A stretch of DNA of 40,406 nucleotides, from NCBI GenBank assembly GCA_041844735.1, contig JBGZBP010000039.1, positions 1 to 40,406 of the forward strand, given 5' to 3'. The notes under the pieces were generated by a model. That model searched no databases, was not told the origin of the DNA, and saw nothing but the letters and a program-made list of their open reading frames with translations. Positions 8,326-16,670 of the stretch are shown here, one piece after another; the first letter of the stretch is position 1; each line of letters starts with the position of its first letter. This DNA comes from CAJPNN01 sp041844735. Its GTDB lineage: Bacteria; Bacillota; Clostridia; Peptostreptococcales; Anaerovoracaceae. The position numbers were made by a program, and so were the translations under genes.

Positions 8326-8429
8326 ATAATTTTAAGTATATTATCATCAATTACTCAAATGTTACAATTATTTACGGTTTTTCCCTTAATATATTCGTTC
8401 GATTTTTATGACATCAAGTGATGTTAAAA

Positions 8430-9534
8430 CTATTTCTTATCTCCCAAAAGCATGGCATTTATAAAGACTTCCAAATCTCCGTCCATTACTTTTTGAACAT
8501 TGCCCACCTCTGCGTTTGTTCTGTGATCTTTCACCATAGTATATGGGTGAAACACATATGATCTTATCTGGCTTCCCCATGTTATCTGGCTATAATCTCC
8601 CTTGAGTTGGTCCACCGTATCCTTATGCTCTTTCTGTGCTATTTCCAATAATTTGGATTTTAGCACCCTCATAGCGTTTTCCTTGTTTTGGTGTTGCGAC
8701 CTCTCGTTTTGGCATGTAACTACAATATTTGTAGGAATATGAGTTATCCTGATTGCGGACTCCGTTTTATTAACATGCTGCCCTCCGGCTCCGCTTGCCC
8801 TGTACACGTCAATTCTCAAATCCTCAGGATTAATCTCGACATCTATATCTCCTTCGATCTCAGGCGAAACATCAAGCGATGCAAACGAAGTATGTCGTCT
8901 TCCGGAAGAATCATACGGCGAAATCCTTACTATTCTGTGTACCCCTCGTTCGTTCTTAAGGTATCCATATGCGTTCTCACCTTCAATTAAAAGTGTAGCA
9001 CTTTTAATCCCTCCCTCGTCCGCATATTGGTTATCGAGCATTTTCACCTTGTACCCCATTTGCTCACTCCACCTGATATACATTCTCATAAGCATTTCAG
9101 CCCAGTCTTGAGCATCAAGGCCTCCTGACCCCGCATGAACCGATATAACTGCGTTGCAGGAATCATATTCGCCGTCAAGCAGCGTTTTTATTCTGATTCT
9201 CTCTATGTCCTTTTGCAACTTTTCATACAGCTCGACAATCTCGGCGACAAGTTCTTCATCCGAACTCTCCTCCGCCATTTCTATCATTATTTCTATTTCT
9301 TCATACTCGGTTTCAAGAGCTTCAAACTCGAAGACCCTGTTTTCGCAAGATTTTTTTTCTTTCAATATTTGCTGTGCCAATTCATTATCATCCCAAAACG
9401 ACGGCTCATGTGACATTTTCTCAAGCTCAGCTATTCGTAATTTGACAGTATCCTTGTCAAAGAGACCCTCCGATTTGTTTTATTATCTCCAGTTCTTTCG
9501 GTAAATTATATTTTATATTCTCCAGTTCCAGCAT
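8430..9534 (-). CDS. prfB: Peptide chain release factor 2 (programmed +1 frameshift)
   Basis: The 367-residue RF2 reads UAA and UGA stops and triggers peptide release. It is made from two frames: a 25-codon zero-frame segment from ATG 9534 (SD GAAGG) ending at TGA 9457-9459, then, after +1 slippage at CTT-TGA-C, the main frame from Asp26. The GGQ motif falls at 250-252, exactly as in E. coli RF2, and residue 246 is Ala (RASGAGGQ). The codon-recognition tripeptide, normally Ser-Pro-Phe, reads Ser-Pro-Tyr at 205-207 (codon TAT at 8913-8915), an unusual but conservative change. The gene follows secA by 78 nt, the usual secA-prfB arrangement. Annotators that ignore the shift would start it at internal ATG 9416. 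Confidence 0.97.
9457..9471 (-). promoter_or_regulatory. RF2 programmed +1 frameshift site
   Basis: On the minus strand an internal SD-like GGAGGG (9466-9471) lies 3 nt before the slippery CTT (9460-9462) and in-frame TGA (9457-9459), followed by C. This is the classic autoregulatory site: scarce RF2 lets ribosomes slip and make more RF2. Confidence 0.95.
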
Positions 9535-9612
9535 TTCTTCCTTCTTTCATAAATATTCTGCATCAAAACTTAAAGGTTGGATGCTTTTCGCTTTTTCATC
9601 GGTTTCCAACAG

Positions 9613-12354
9613 TTACTCATTTTTTCCGCAGCAGTTCTTGTATTTTTTTCCGCTTCCGCATGGGCACGAATCATTTCTGCCTATTTTAGGTTCGGCTCTC
9701 ACTACAGTGTGCTGTTTAACTTCTCTCTCCGGAACCTCAGTTTCTCCCGGAGCATCCCCCGCATACTGAGATGCATCAAATTCCGCCTTTTGTTCACTAC
9801 CCTTTCCTATTACCGATTTTCTTTCAGTATTCGTCTGCAGTGTAACATTGTAGCAGAACTTAACCATTTCCTCTTTTATTCCGGATATCATTTCATCAAA
9901 CATATCGAAACCTTCGTGTGCATAAGCAGCTGCAGGATCCTGCTGTCCTAAAGCCCTCAGTCCTATTCCGTTTTTCAGCTGATCCATGGCATCTATATGA
10001 TCCATCCACTTGTTGTCAACTATTCGGAGCAACAACATTCTTTCCAGCTCTCTCATTCTCTCTATGCCTATTTCTTCCTCTTTGGCATCATATGCTTGTC
10101 TGAACCTCTCAAGTTCTTCCTCTCTCAGAGAATCTATACTCAGTCTGCCGATCTTATCCTTATCAGGCGTATATTCCGGCAAGTTCGCACAAATCTGCCT
10201 CAAAGATTTTTCCAATGATTCCAAATCCCATTCTTCGGAAAACTTTGATTCTGCTGTAGTTCTGTCAATATGAACGTTCACCAATTCTTCAGCCATCGTC
10301 CAAACATGTTCTTTCAAGTCTTCTCTGTCAAGTACTCTTCTTCTCTCGCTATATACTATTTCTCTCTGTTTATTCATTACATTATCGTACTGCAAAACGT
10401 ATTTTCTTATAGAGAAGTTTCTGCCCTCAACCCTCTTCTGAGCATTTTCAATTGAACGTGACAGTATTCCCGCCTGTATAGCTTCATCTTCAGGAACACG
10501 CATTCTGTCGAACCATGCCTGTACCCTTTCTCCGGCAAAAAGTCTGATCAACTCATCTTCTATGGATATAAAGAACTCCGTCACACCCGGATCTCCCTGT
10601 CTTCCGGCACGACCCCTGAGCTGATTATCTATTCTCCTTGACTCATGCCTCTCCGTACCTATGATATATAGACCTCCAAGCTCCTTGACTGTATCCTGTT
10701 CCGATTTTCTTTCTTCCTTAAACTTATTCAAAAGTTCATTATATTCCTGCCTAGCTTTTATCAAATCGGGATTATCCAACGCCATAAATCCTGTAATCAG
10801 CGACATGTCCTCGTCGGAAAATCCTCTTTTTTTCATCTCTTTTACAGCCTCAAAATCAGGATTTCCTCCAAGGATAATATCTGTTCCTCTACCTGCCATA
10901 TTTGTAGCAATGGTTACGGCTCCCAAGCGGCCTGCCTCCGCTACGATTTCCGCTTCCTTATCATGCTGTTTCGCATTCAAAACGTTGTGCTTAATGCCTT
11001 TTTTCTTAAGCAATCCGCTGATAATCTCCGATCTTTCAATAGATATAGTACCTACAAGCACCGGCTGTCCTTTTTCGTGGCACTCCGCCACCTGAGCGGC
11101 GATTGCCAAAAACTTGCCTTTTTCAGTTCCATAAACCCTGTCATCCTTATCTATTCTCGCAACAGGTCTGTTGGTAGGAATCTCAACTACATCCATATTG
11201 TAGATGTCCCTGAATTCCTCTTCTTCCGTCCTCGCAGTACCTGTCATACCGGCAAGCTTGTTATACATTCTGAAATAATTCTGCAATGTTATGGTCGCAA
11301 GAGTTTTTGATTCCTGCCTTACCTTAAGACCCTCTTTTGCCTCAATTGCCTGGTGCAAACCGTCACTGTATCTTCTTCCGAACATAAGTCTTCCGGTAAA
11401 CTCATCGACAATTACAATTTCTCCGTCTTTTATTATATAATCCACATCTTTTCTCATAAGATTGTTGGCTTTTAAAGACTGCATTATATGATGATTGATT
11501 TCCATATTTTCAGGGTCCGAAAAATTATCCAAGCCGAAAAACTCTTCACATTTGGAAACTCCCGCCTCGGTCAGTGATACGGTGTTATCTTTTTCATCTA
11601 TTGTGAAATCTTCTTCTTTCTTGAATCCTCTCACGAACTTATCCGCTTTTGTGTAAAGATCCGTAGATTTTTCTCCCTGCCCGGATATTATCAGAGGAGT
11701 TCTCGCCTCATCAATCAATATGCTGTCCACCTCATCGACGATGGCAAAATTGAGCTCTCTTTGCATCAATTCCTCTTTGTATGTCACCATATTATCTCTA
11801 AGGTAGTCAAACCCGAATTCGTTATTTGTTCCGTACGTAATATCGGCATCGTACGCTGCCTTTCTCTGCTCATTATTGATTCCGTGAACCACACAGCCTA
11901 TTGTAAGTCCTAAGAACTTATAGAGTTTCCCCATCCACTCCATGTCTCTCTTAGCCAAATAGTCATTCACGGTAATAACGTGCACACCCTTGCCCTCAAG
12001 TGCGTTTAAGTATGTCGGTAAAGTAGCTACCAAAGTTTTACCTTCACCTGTCTTCATTTCCGAAATCCTGCCTTGGTGTAAAACAACACCGCCTATCAGC
12101 TGTACTCTGAAATGCTTCATTCCGAGACTTCTCCAAGCTCCTTCTCTACATACGGCAAAAGCCTCCGGAAGAATATCGTCTAAAGTCTCGCCGTTCTTTA
12201 ATCTCTCCTTAAACTCTACTGTTTTATTTCTGAGCTCTTCATCGGACAACGCCTGCATTTCCGAATCCAACGCCTCGATTTTATCAACAATCTTATCTAC
12301 TTTTTTCAATTCCTTTTTATTAAGATCTCCAAAGATCTTTTCCATTAATCCCAT
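9613..12354 (-). CDS. secA: Preprotein translocase ATPase SecA
   Basis: 913 residues. SecA drives unfolded preproteins through SecYEG using ATP. Visible are Walker A (KTGEGKT, 101-107), the DEVDSILIDEARTPLIISG helicase motif II, TNMAGRGTDI, the GRAGRQGDPG arginine-finger motif, and a C-terminal zinc-binding tail with C897, C899, C908 and C909 that contacts SecB or membranes in other bacteria. The start is ATG 12354 (MGLMEKIFG, family-like). An in-frame TAG two codons earlier rules out extension, yet no proper SD lies just before it. Instead AAAGGAG occurs 40 nt upstream, before a 4-codon ORF and a hairpin (see separate entry). SecY is encoded at 28.1 kb. Confidence 0.98.
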   Translation of the reverse strand: MGLMEKIFGDLNKKELKKVDKIVDKIEALDSEMQALSDEELRNKTVEFKERLKNGETLDDILPEAFAVCREGAWRSLGMKHFRVQLIGGVVLHQGRISEMKTGEGKTLVATLPTYLNALEGKGVHVITVNDYLAKRDMEWMGKLYKFLGLTIGCVVHGINNEQRKAAYDADITYGTNNEFGFDYLRDNMVTYKEELMQRELNFAIVDEVDSILIDEARTPLIISGQGEKSTDLYTKADKFVRGFKKEEDFTIDEKDNTVSLTEAGVSKCEEFFGLDNFSDPENMEINHHIMQSLKANNLMRKDVDYIIKDGEIVIVDEFTGRLMFGRRYSDGLHQAIEAKEGLKVRQESKTLATITLQNYFRMYNKLAGMTGTARTEEEEFRDIYNMDVVEIPTNRPVARIDKDDRVYGTEKGKFLAIAAQVAECHEKGQPVLVGTISIERSEIISGLLKKKGIKHNVLNAKQHDKEAEIVAEAGRLGAVTIATNMAGRGTDIILGGNPDFEAVKEMKKRGFSDEDMSLITGFMALDNPDLIKARQEYNELLNKFKEERKSEQDTVKELGGLYIIGTERHESRRIDNQLRGRAGRQGDPGVTEFFISIEDELIRLFAGERVQAWFDRMRVPEDEAIQAGILSRSIENAQKRVEGRNFSIRKYVLQYDNVMNKQREIVYSERRRVLDREDLKEHVWTMAEELVNVHIDRTTAESKFSEEWDLESLEKSLRQICANLPEYTPDKDKIGRLSIDSLREEELERFRQAYDAKEEEIGIERMRELERMLLLRIVDNKWMDHIDAMDQLKNGIGLRALGQQDPAAAYAHEGFDMFDEMISGIKEEMVKFCYNVTLQTNTERKSVIGKGSEQKAEFDASQYAGDAPGETEVPEREVKQHTVVRAEPKIGRNDSCPCGSGKKYKNCCGKNE

Positions 12355-12365
12355 AGCCTATGCAT

Positions 12366-12400
12366 ATGAGCTTCACTAAGCAAAGCTCATACTCTCCTTT
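12366..12400 (-). promoter_or_regulatory. secA leader: SD, 4-codon ORF and hairpin
   Basis: Minus-strand AAAGGAG (12394-12400) precedes ATG-AGC-TTT-GCT-TAG (12376-12390, peptide MSFA). The first codons form one arm of an 8-bp hairpin, ATGAGCTT...AAGCTCAT (12366-12390). Either the mini-ORF is translated and coupled to secA, or the folded hairpin brings the SD within about 14 nt of the secA ATG. Expression is untested. Confidence 0.5.
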
Positions 12401-12428
12401 CCATTTTACAAAAATCCTAACTATACAT

Positions 12429-12434
12429 ATTATA
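12429..12434 (-). promoter_or_regulatory. Possible -10 element for secA-prfB
   Basis: Minus-strand TATAAT lies between the lysC terminator and the secA leader. No good -35 is present at the right spacing. Confidence 0.35.
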
Positions 12435-12473
12435 TTCTATCACAAAATACAATCTTACACAAAAGTAAAAACG

Positions 12474-12500
12474 AAAAAACTCAAATCCTTGCACATGAGT
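12474..12500 (-). terminator. Possible terminator after lysC
   Basis: A short stem (ACTCA/TGAGT) followed by TTTTTT on the minus strand lies 30 nt past the lysC stop. The stem is only 5 bp, so the call is tentative. Confidence 0.45.
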
Positions 12501-12530
12501 CTTTTCGTCCATTTTAAATACTTTTTTCTT

Positions 12531-13850
12531 TTATTTTACAAATGCCCTGTATATACCTTTTATGGCTTTTTCAAAATCCTTATTCTCTATTCCGACAATG
12601 ATATTCATCTCGCTTGATCCTTGGTCTATCATCCTGATATTTATATCGTTTTCCGCCAGTGCATTCATCAGCGTCGCAGCCACCCCGTGTCTTCTTGTCA
12701 TGTTATGCCCAACAGTAGCAATCAATGCTGTATCTTCATAAATATCTATAGTATCCGGCTTAAGCTGTTTTTCAAAATCCTCAAGTATATCCGCCAGTTT
12801 TCCCTCGAGCACTTTGTTTGAAATCACTACCGATACCGTGTCTATGCCGCTCGGAATATGTTCAAACGAAACATCATAATTCTCCAAGATGCCTAAAATC
12901 CTTTTAACAAATCCCACTTCCGCATTCATCATATTTTTATATATCGCTATTACAGTAAAGTCTTTTCTTCCCGCAATTCCTGTTATTACCTGATCACAAT
13001 CTCTGCTCTTATAGTCGGATACTATTATGGTACCCTCATCATCAGGTATATTCGTGTTTCTAATGTTTATAGGAATATCGGCTTTTCTCACAGGGAATAC
13101 CGCATCCTCATGCAGGACACTGGCACCCATGTATGAAAGTTCTCTCAGCTCTTTGTACGAAATATTCTTTATCGGTTTTGCATCTGCAACTATTCTAGGA
13201 TCAGCCATTAAAAATCCGGATACATCTGTCCAGTTTTCGTAAACATCAGCCTTGACCGCTCTCGCTACGAGAGAACCTGTTATATCGGAGCCTCCCCTTG
13301 AAAACGTCTTTATGCTTCCGTCAGGCTTACTTCCATAAAATCCCGGGATTACCGCCCTGTCATGCTTTGCCAGTTCTTCCGCCAACGCCTCATTCGTCTC
13401 TTCCGCCAAGAATCTGCCTTTTTCGTCAAATTTGATTAAATCCTTTGTATCAACGAAATCATATCCGAGATATGCAGCTGTTATTATCGCATTCAAATAC
13501 TCTCCTCTGCTCGCAATATAGTCAGCAGACAGTTCCGGAGTCAGTTTTTCACGAATCACGTCAAACTCTTTTTCAAGATTCAAATTGAGTCCCAGGTTAA
13601 CTTCCATAATCTTATATCTGTCACATATCACTTGGAATATTTGATCACACGGAATGTTATGGTCTATCTGTGTCTTACACAAATAAAGTAAATCCGTAAC
13701 CTTGCTGTCGTTGTCAAACCTCTTTCCCGGAGCGGAAACTATTACATATCTTCTCTCACTATCTTTATCAACTATGTCTTTAACCTTGGCAAGCTGTATC
13801 GCATCAGCCACCGAAGATCCTCCAAATTTAACTACTTTTATTCCCATCAT
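12531..13850 (-). CDS. lysC: Aspartate kinase
   Basis: About 439 residues. It phosphorylates aspartate, the committed step towards lysine, threonine and methionine. The N-terminus KVVKFGGSSV is the kinase signature, with SRGGSDITGS in the catalytic core. The C-terminal ~130 residues hold two ACT domains (GFVKRILGILENYDVSFEHI, then ...ENDINIRMIDQGSSEMNIIV), so feedback inhibition by an end-product amino acid is expected; which one is unclear. GTG 13856 is in frame but is part of the GAGGTG SD, so ATG 13850 (or 13847) is the true start. It lies 15 nt after metK and should be read from the same riboswitch-controlled transcript. Confidence 0.94.
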   Translation of the reverse strand: MMGIKVVKFGGSSVADAIQLAKVKDIVDKDSERRYVIVSAPGKRFDNDSKVTDLLYLCKTQIDHNIPCDQIFQVICDRYKIMEVNLGLNLNLEKEFDVIREKLTPELSADYIASRGEYLNAIITAAYLGYDFVDTKDLIKFDEKGRFLAEETNEALAEELAKHDRAVIPGFYGSKPDGSIKTFSRGGSDITGSLVARAVKADVYENWTDVSGFLMADPRIVADAKPIKNISYKELRELSYMGASVLHEDAVFPVRKADIPINIRNTNIPDDEGTIIVSDYKSRDCDQVITGIAGRKDFTVIAIYKNMMNAEVGFVKRILGILENYDVSFEHIPSGIDTVSVVISNKVLEGKLADILEDFEKQLKPDTIDIYEDTALIATVGHNMTRRHGVAATLMNALAENDINIRMIDQGSSEMNIIVGIENKDFEKAIKGIYRAFVK

Positions 13851-13865
13851 TTTCACCTCTCTTTA

Positions 13866-15056
13866 TTAAAGTTTTGCAGCCTCTCTTAATGCCTCAACCT
13901 TATCAAGTCTCTCCCAAGGCAAATCAAGATCCGTTCTGCCGAAATGTCCATACGCCGCCACCTGTCTGTATATAGGTCTCCTCAAATCCAAATCTCTTAT
14001 AATAGCAGCCGGTCTGAAGTCAAACACTTCTCCGACTATTTCCGATATCCTTTCATCCGACAACACTCCCGTTCCCTGTGTGTCAACCAGTATGGATACA
14101 GGTCGTGCAACACCTATAGCATATGCCAACTCAATTTCGCATCTCTTGGCAAGGCCTGCAGCAACTATATTTTTAGCTGCATATCTCGCCGCATATGTTG
14201 CGGATCTGTCAACCTTTGTCGGGTCTTTCCCTGAAAATGCACCGCCGCCATGTTTTGCATATCCGCCATATGTATCGACAATTATCTTTCTTCCCGTCAA
14301 TCCCGAGTCACCGTGAGGTCCTCCGATTACAAATCTGCCTGTAGGGTTTACAAAGTATTTTGTATCATCATCTAAAAGTTCTGCCGGTATAACAGGCTTA
14401 ATAACATATTCTATTATGTCTCTTCTTATTTGATCCCGGGTGACATCCTCATCGTGCTGTGTCGATACTACTACCGTATCTATCCTCTTAACCACGTCTC
14501 CGTCATACTCCACTGTTACCTGTGTCTTTCCGTCAGGTCTCAAATATGAAAGTTCATTTGACTTCCTTACATCCGCCAATTTTTTAGCCAGCTTATGAGC
14601 CAAGGAAATAGGCATGGGTAAAAGCTCCGGTGTCTCGTCGCAGGCATATCCGAACATTATCCCCTGATCTCCTGCTCCCGTTCTTTCAATATCGCTGTCA
14701 CTGAGAGTTCCCTCTTTATATTCGAGAGCGTTGTCAACTCCCATGGCAATATCCGCAGATTGGTCATCTATCGCCGTAACTACCGCACATGTATTCCCGT
14801 CAAACCCATACTCTCCTTTGGTATATCCGATATCCAATATTATCTGTCTTATAAGTTTCTGAATCTCCACATAACATGTCGTGGTAACCTCACCGACAAC
14901 GGTCGCCAGCCCTGTCGTTACCAAACTCTCCGCCGCCACTCTTGCCATAGGATCCTGTTCCAATATGGCATCCAATATCCCGTCGGATATCTGGTCACAC
15001 ATTTTATCCGGATGTCCTTCCGTAACTGATTCCGATGTAAAAAAACGTTTTTCCAT
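13866..15056 (-). CDS. metK: S-adenosylmethionine synthetase
   Basis: 396 residues, full length. It makes SAM from methionine and ATP. Signatures: GHPDK (14-18), GAGDQGIMFGYA, GGAFSGKDPTKVDRSATYAARY near the active site, and DLPWERLDK at the C-terminus. ATG 15056 has a GGGGAGG SD 8 nt upstream. The gene lies directly behind an S-box riboswitch with terminator, so high SAM should shut it off, and it leads into lysC. Confidence 0.98.
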   Translation of the reverse strand: MEKRFFTSESVTEGHPDKMCDQISDGILDAILEQDPMARVAAESLVTTGLATVVGEVTTTCYVEIQKLIRQIILDIGYTKGEYGFDGNTCAVVTAIDDQSADIAMGVDNALEYKEGTLSDSDIERTGAGDQGIMFGYACDETPELLPMPISLAHKLAKKLADVRKSNELSYLRPDGKTQVTVEYDGDVVKRIDTVVVSTQHDEDVTRDQIRRDIIEYVIKPVIPAELLDDDTKYFVNPTGRFVIGGPHGDSGLTGRKIIVDTYGGYAKHGGGAFSGKDPTKVDRSATYAARYAAKNIVAAGLAKRCEIELAYAIGVARPVSILVDTQGTGVLSDERISEIVGEVFDFRPAAIIRDLDLRRPIYRQVAAYGHFGRTDLDLPWERLDKVEALREAAKL

Positions 15057-15133
15057 TTATATAACCTCCCCTAATATGTTTTTATTTATCAAGTAACAAT
15101 CCTCATGCCAAAATGTTAAAATAACTCCCTAAC

Positions 15134-15279
15134 AAAAAAGCCTCTTCCATATAAGAAAAGGCATATCACTGTCCTCATCTCTCAGGAAACTCCTGTAGGA
15201 TTTAGCACCTTGTTATGCAAAACAGCACTCCAGGTTGCCGGGCTTCGCAGGGCCTATTCCCTCTGCCTCTCTTGATAAG
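15134..15279 (-). promoter_or_regulatory. SAM-I (S-box) riboswitch with terminator
   Basis: Reading the minus strand, CTTATCAAGAGAGGCAGAGG opens the aptamer. The conserved GAAGCCCGGCAACC and GTGCTAAATCC follow, and GAGAGATGAG closes P1 (aptamer 15174-15279; CUUAUC pairs with GAUGAG). An 8-bp stem (GCCTTTTC with GAAGAGGC, 15140-15162) followed by TTTTTT (15134-15139) is the expression platform. It lies about 80 nt before metK and should terminate transcription when SAM is bound. Confidence 0.95.
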
Positions 15280-15305
15280 GTAATATTCAACTTTTAATAT
15301 CAATA

Positions 15306-15333
15306 ATTATATATTTTTTATATCCATTGTCAA
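15306..15333 (-). promoter_or_regulatory. Promoter of the metK-lysC transcript
   Basis: Perfect TTGACA (15328-15333) and TATAAT (15306-15311) on the minus strand with a 16-nt spacer, placing the start about 20 nt before the riboswitch aptamer. Confidence 0.85.
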
Positions 15334-15351
15334 TACTTTTTAAACTTTTAT

Positions 15352-16551
15352 TTATCGTATTACCGATTTGATAAAGCGATCCATAGCCTCAAAGTCACCG
15401 AACACCATCCTTGCATTTACCGGACTTCCTCCCCCCTTGCATTCCACAAGTGAAGCATTGGATTTTACATATGCACCGCAATCAAACTTTCCGTTTGAAT
15501 AAAGCAAGACGGTATTTTCCTCTGAAACGGGCACCACCAAAACGGCTCTCATATCTTTTTTCAACATTCTTACCAGCGGTTCATAGGATTTTGAACTAAA
15601 ACCGTTAATCATCTTTATTATTGCAGGCGCATCAAAAATTTCGGAATATCCGGCAGTTTCCTGTTCCCGCAAAACCCTTTCACAAAATTCCATTATCATA
15701 TTGTTTTTTATTGCATTCAGTTCGTCCTTTATTTCCTGTTTCTTTCCGTCAGCTATGTCTATTTTTTCAATCAATGTGCTGTCATCTGATGAATACCTTG
15801 CATTCAATAGGTTTAACACTTCCTGTTTTTTTACAAAATTGCAATACGCTTTTTTACCGGCATCAAAATATATACGAGTCATATTTTTATTTTTTTCCGT
15901 TTTATATATCTTGATAATTCCCACTTCCCCCGCTTTTTCAGGGTGCGTTCCACAGCAAGCTACAGAATCCGAGGGATTGTTTAAATCTCCCACCGAAACA
16001 ATCGTAATATCTCTCTCTATATTGAGAGCTTTTCTTAACGGAAAATTCTCAGCTTCTTCTTTTGTATCGAAATGGTGATAAATTATATCCTCATTCTTCC
16101 ATATCACCTCATTCGCTAAAAGTTCCGCCTGCATACATGTTTCCCACGAGATTTCCGGTATATCAATATCTATTGTCATATAATCCTCACCCATGTGAAA
16201 ACCTTTGTTGACACCGCTGCACACTTGAAAAATTTTTCCGGATAAAATATGCTCTCCACAATGCCTCTGCATATTTTCAAATCTATACTCCCAGTCTATT
16301 TGCAATTCCACAGTATCTCCTGTTTCAAACATCGACACATCTTTCATTTCGTGATAAATAAAATCCCCTTTTTCATAAACAGACACGACCTCATATCCGT
16401 TAATGCTTCCTCTGTCGCAAGCCTGCCCTCCTCCTGTCGGGAAAAATATTGTTTCATTCAAAATCAAATTCATTCCGTCTATATCTATAATCTTTGCCTC
16501 ATGCTGTTTAAGATATCTGTCATTTTTGTATAGCCCTATAGTTGGTTTCAT
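15352..16551 (-). CDS. Alanyl-tRNA editing protein, AlaX-L type (AlaRS editing domain plus DHHA1)
   Basis: 399 residues. It is a freestanding relative of the AlaRS editing region that hydrolyses Ser- or Gly-tRNA-Ala. The zinc ligands HxxxH (97-101, HCGEH) and CxxxH (199-203) are both present. The C-terminal part, ending GGGSPVNARMVFGDFEAMD, is a DHHA1-like domain as in the long AlaX class. There is no aminoacylation domain, so it is not a truncated AlaRS. ATG 16551 has a GAGG SD 4 nt upstream. No terminator is visible before the metK promoter 19 nt downstream, so read-through would enter the S-box element. It is divergent from the beta-lactamase-like gene. Confidence 0.9.
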   Translation of the reverse strand: MKPTIGLYKNDRYLKQHEAKIIDIDGMNLILNETIFFPTGGGQACDRGSINGYEVVSVYEKGDFIYHEMKDVSMFETGDTVELQIDWEYRFENMQRHCGEHILSGKIFQVCSGVNKGFHMGEDYMTIDIDIPEISWETCMQAELLANEVIWKNEDIIYHHFDTKEEAENFPLRKALNIERDITIVSVGDLNNPSDSVACCGTHPEKAGEVGIIKIYKTEKNKNMTRIYFDAGKKAYCNFVKKQEVLNLLNARYSSDDSTLIEKIDIADGKKQEIKDELNAIKNNMIMEFCERVLREQETAGYSEIFDAPAIIKMINGFSSKSYEPLVRMLKKDMRAVLVVPVSEENTVLLYSNGKFDCGAYVKSNASLVECKGGGSPVNARMVFGDFEAMDRFIKSVIR

Positions 16552-16606
16552 ACTGCCTCACTTTTTATTAAAACATGGCACCTAAAATTTATAATGCCCT
16601 CTACTC

Positions 16607-16635
16607 TTGCCGATATTTTTATATTAGTGTATCAT
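16607..16635 (+). promoter_or_regulatory. Possible promoter for the beta-lactamase-like gene
   Basis: TTGCCG (16607-16612), a 17-nt spacer and TATCAT (16630-16635), about 35 nt before ATG 16671. The hexamers are moderate matches. A short inverted repeat, CATAC-ATA-GTATG, follows. Confidence 0.4.
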
Positions 16636-16670
16636 ACATAGTATGAAATTTCAAAGAGAGGGTGATAAGC

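Noticed and set aside
9417..9534. prfB as a frameshifted pseudogene
   Set aside because: The break is at the canonical CTT-TGA-C site with an internal SD, so it is programmed frameshifting.
12360..12617. Plus-strand 85-codon frame over the secA-lysC junction
   Set aside because: It is composed of low-complexity residues from AT-rich spacer and the lysC 3' end, with no SD; not a gene.
13854..13856. GTG as the lysC start
   Set aside because: The GTG is part of the GAGGTG SD; ATG 13850 follows at normal spacing.
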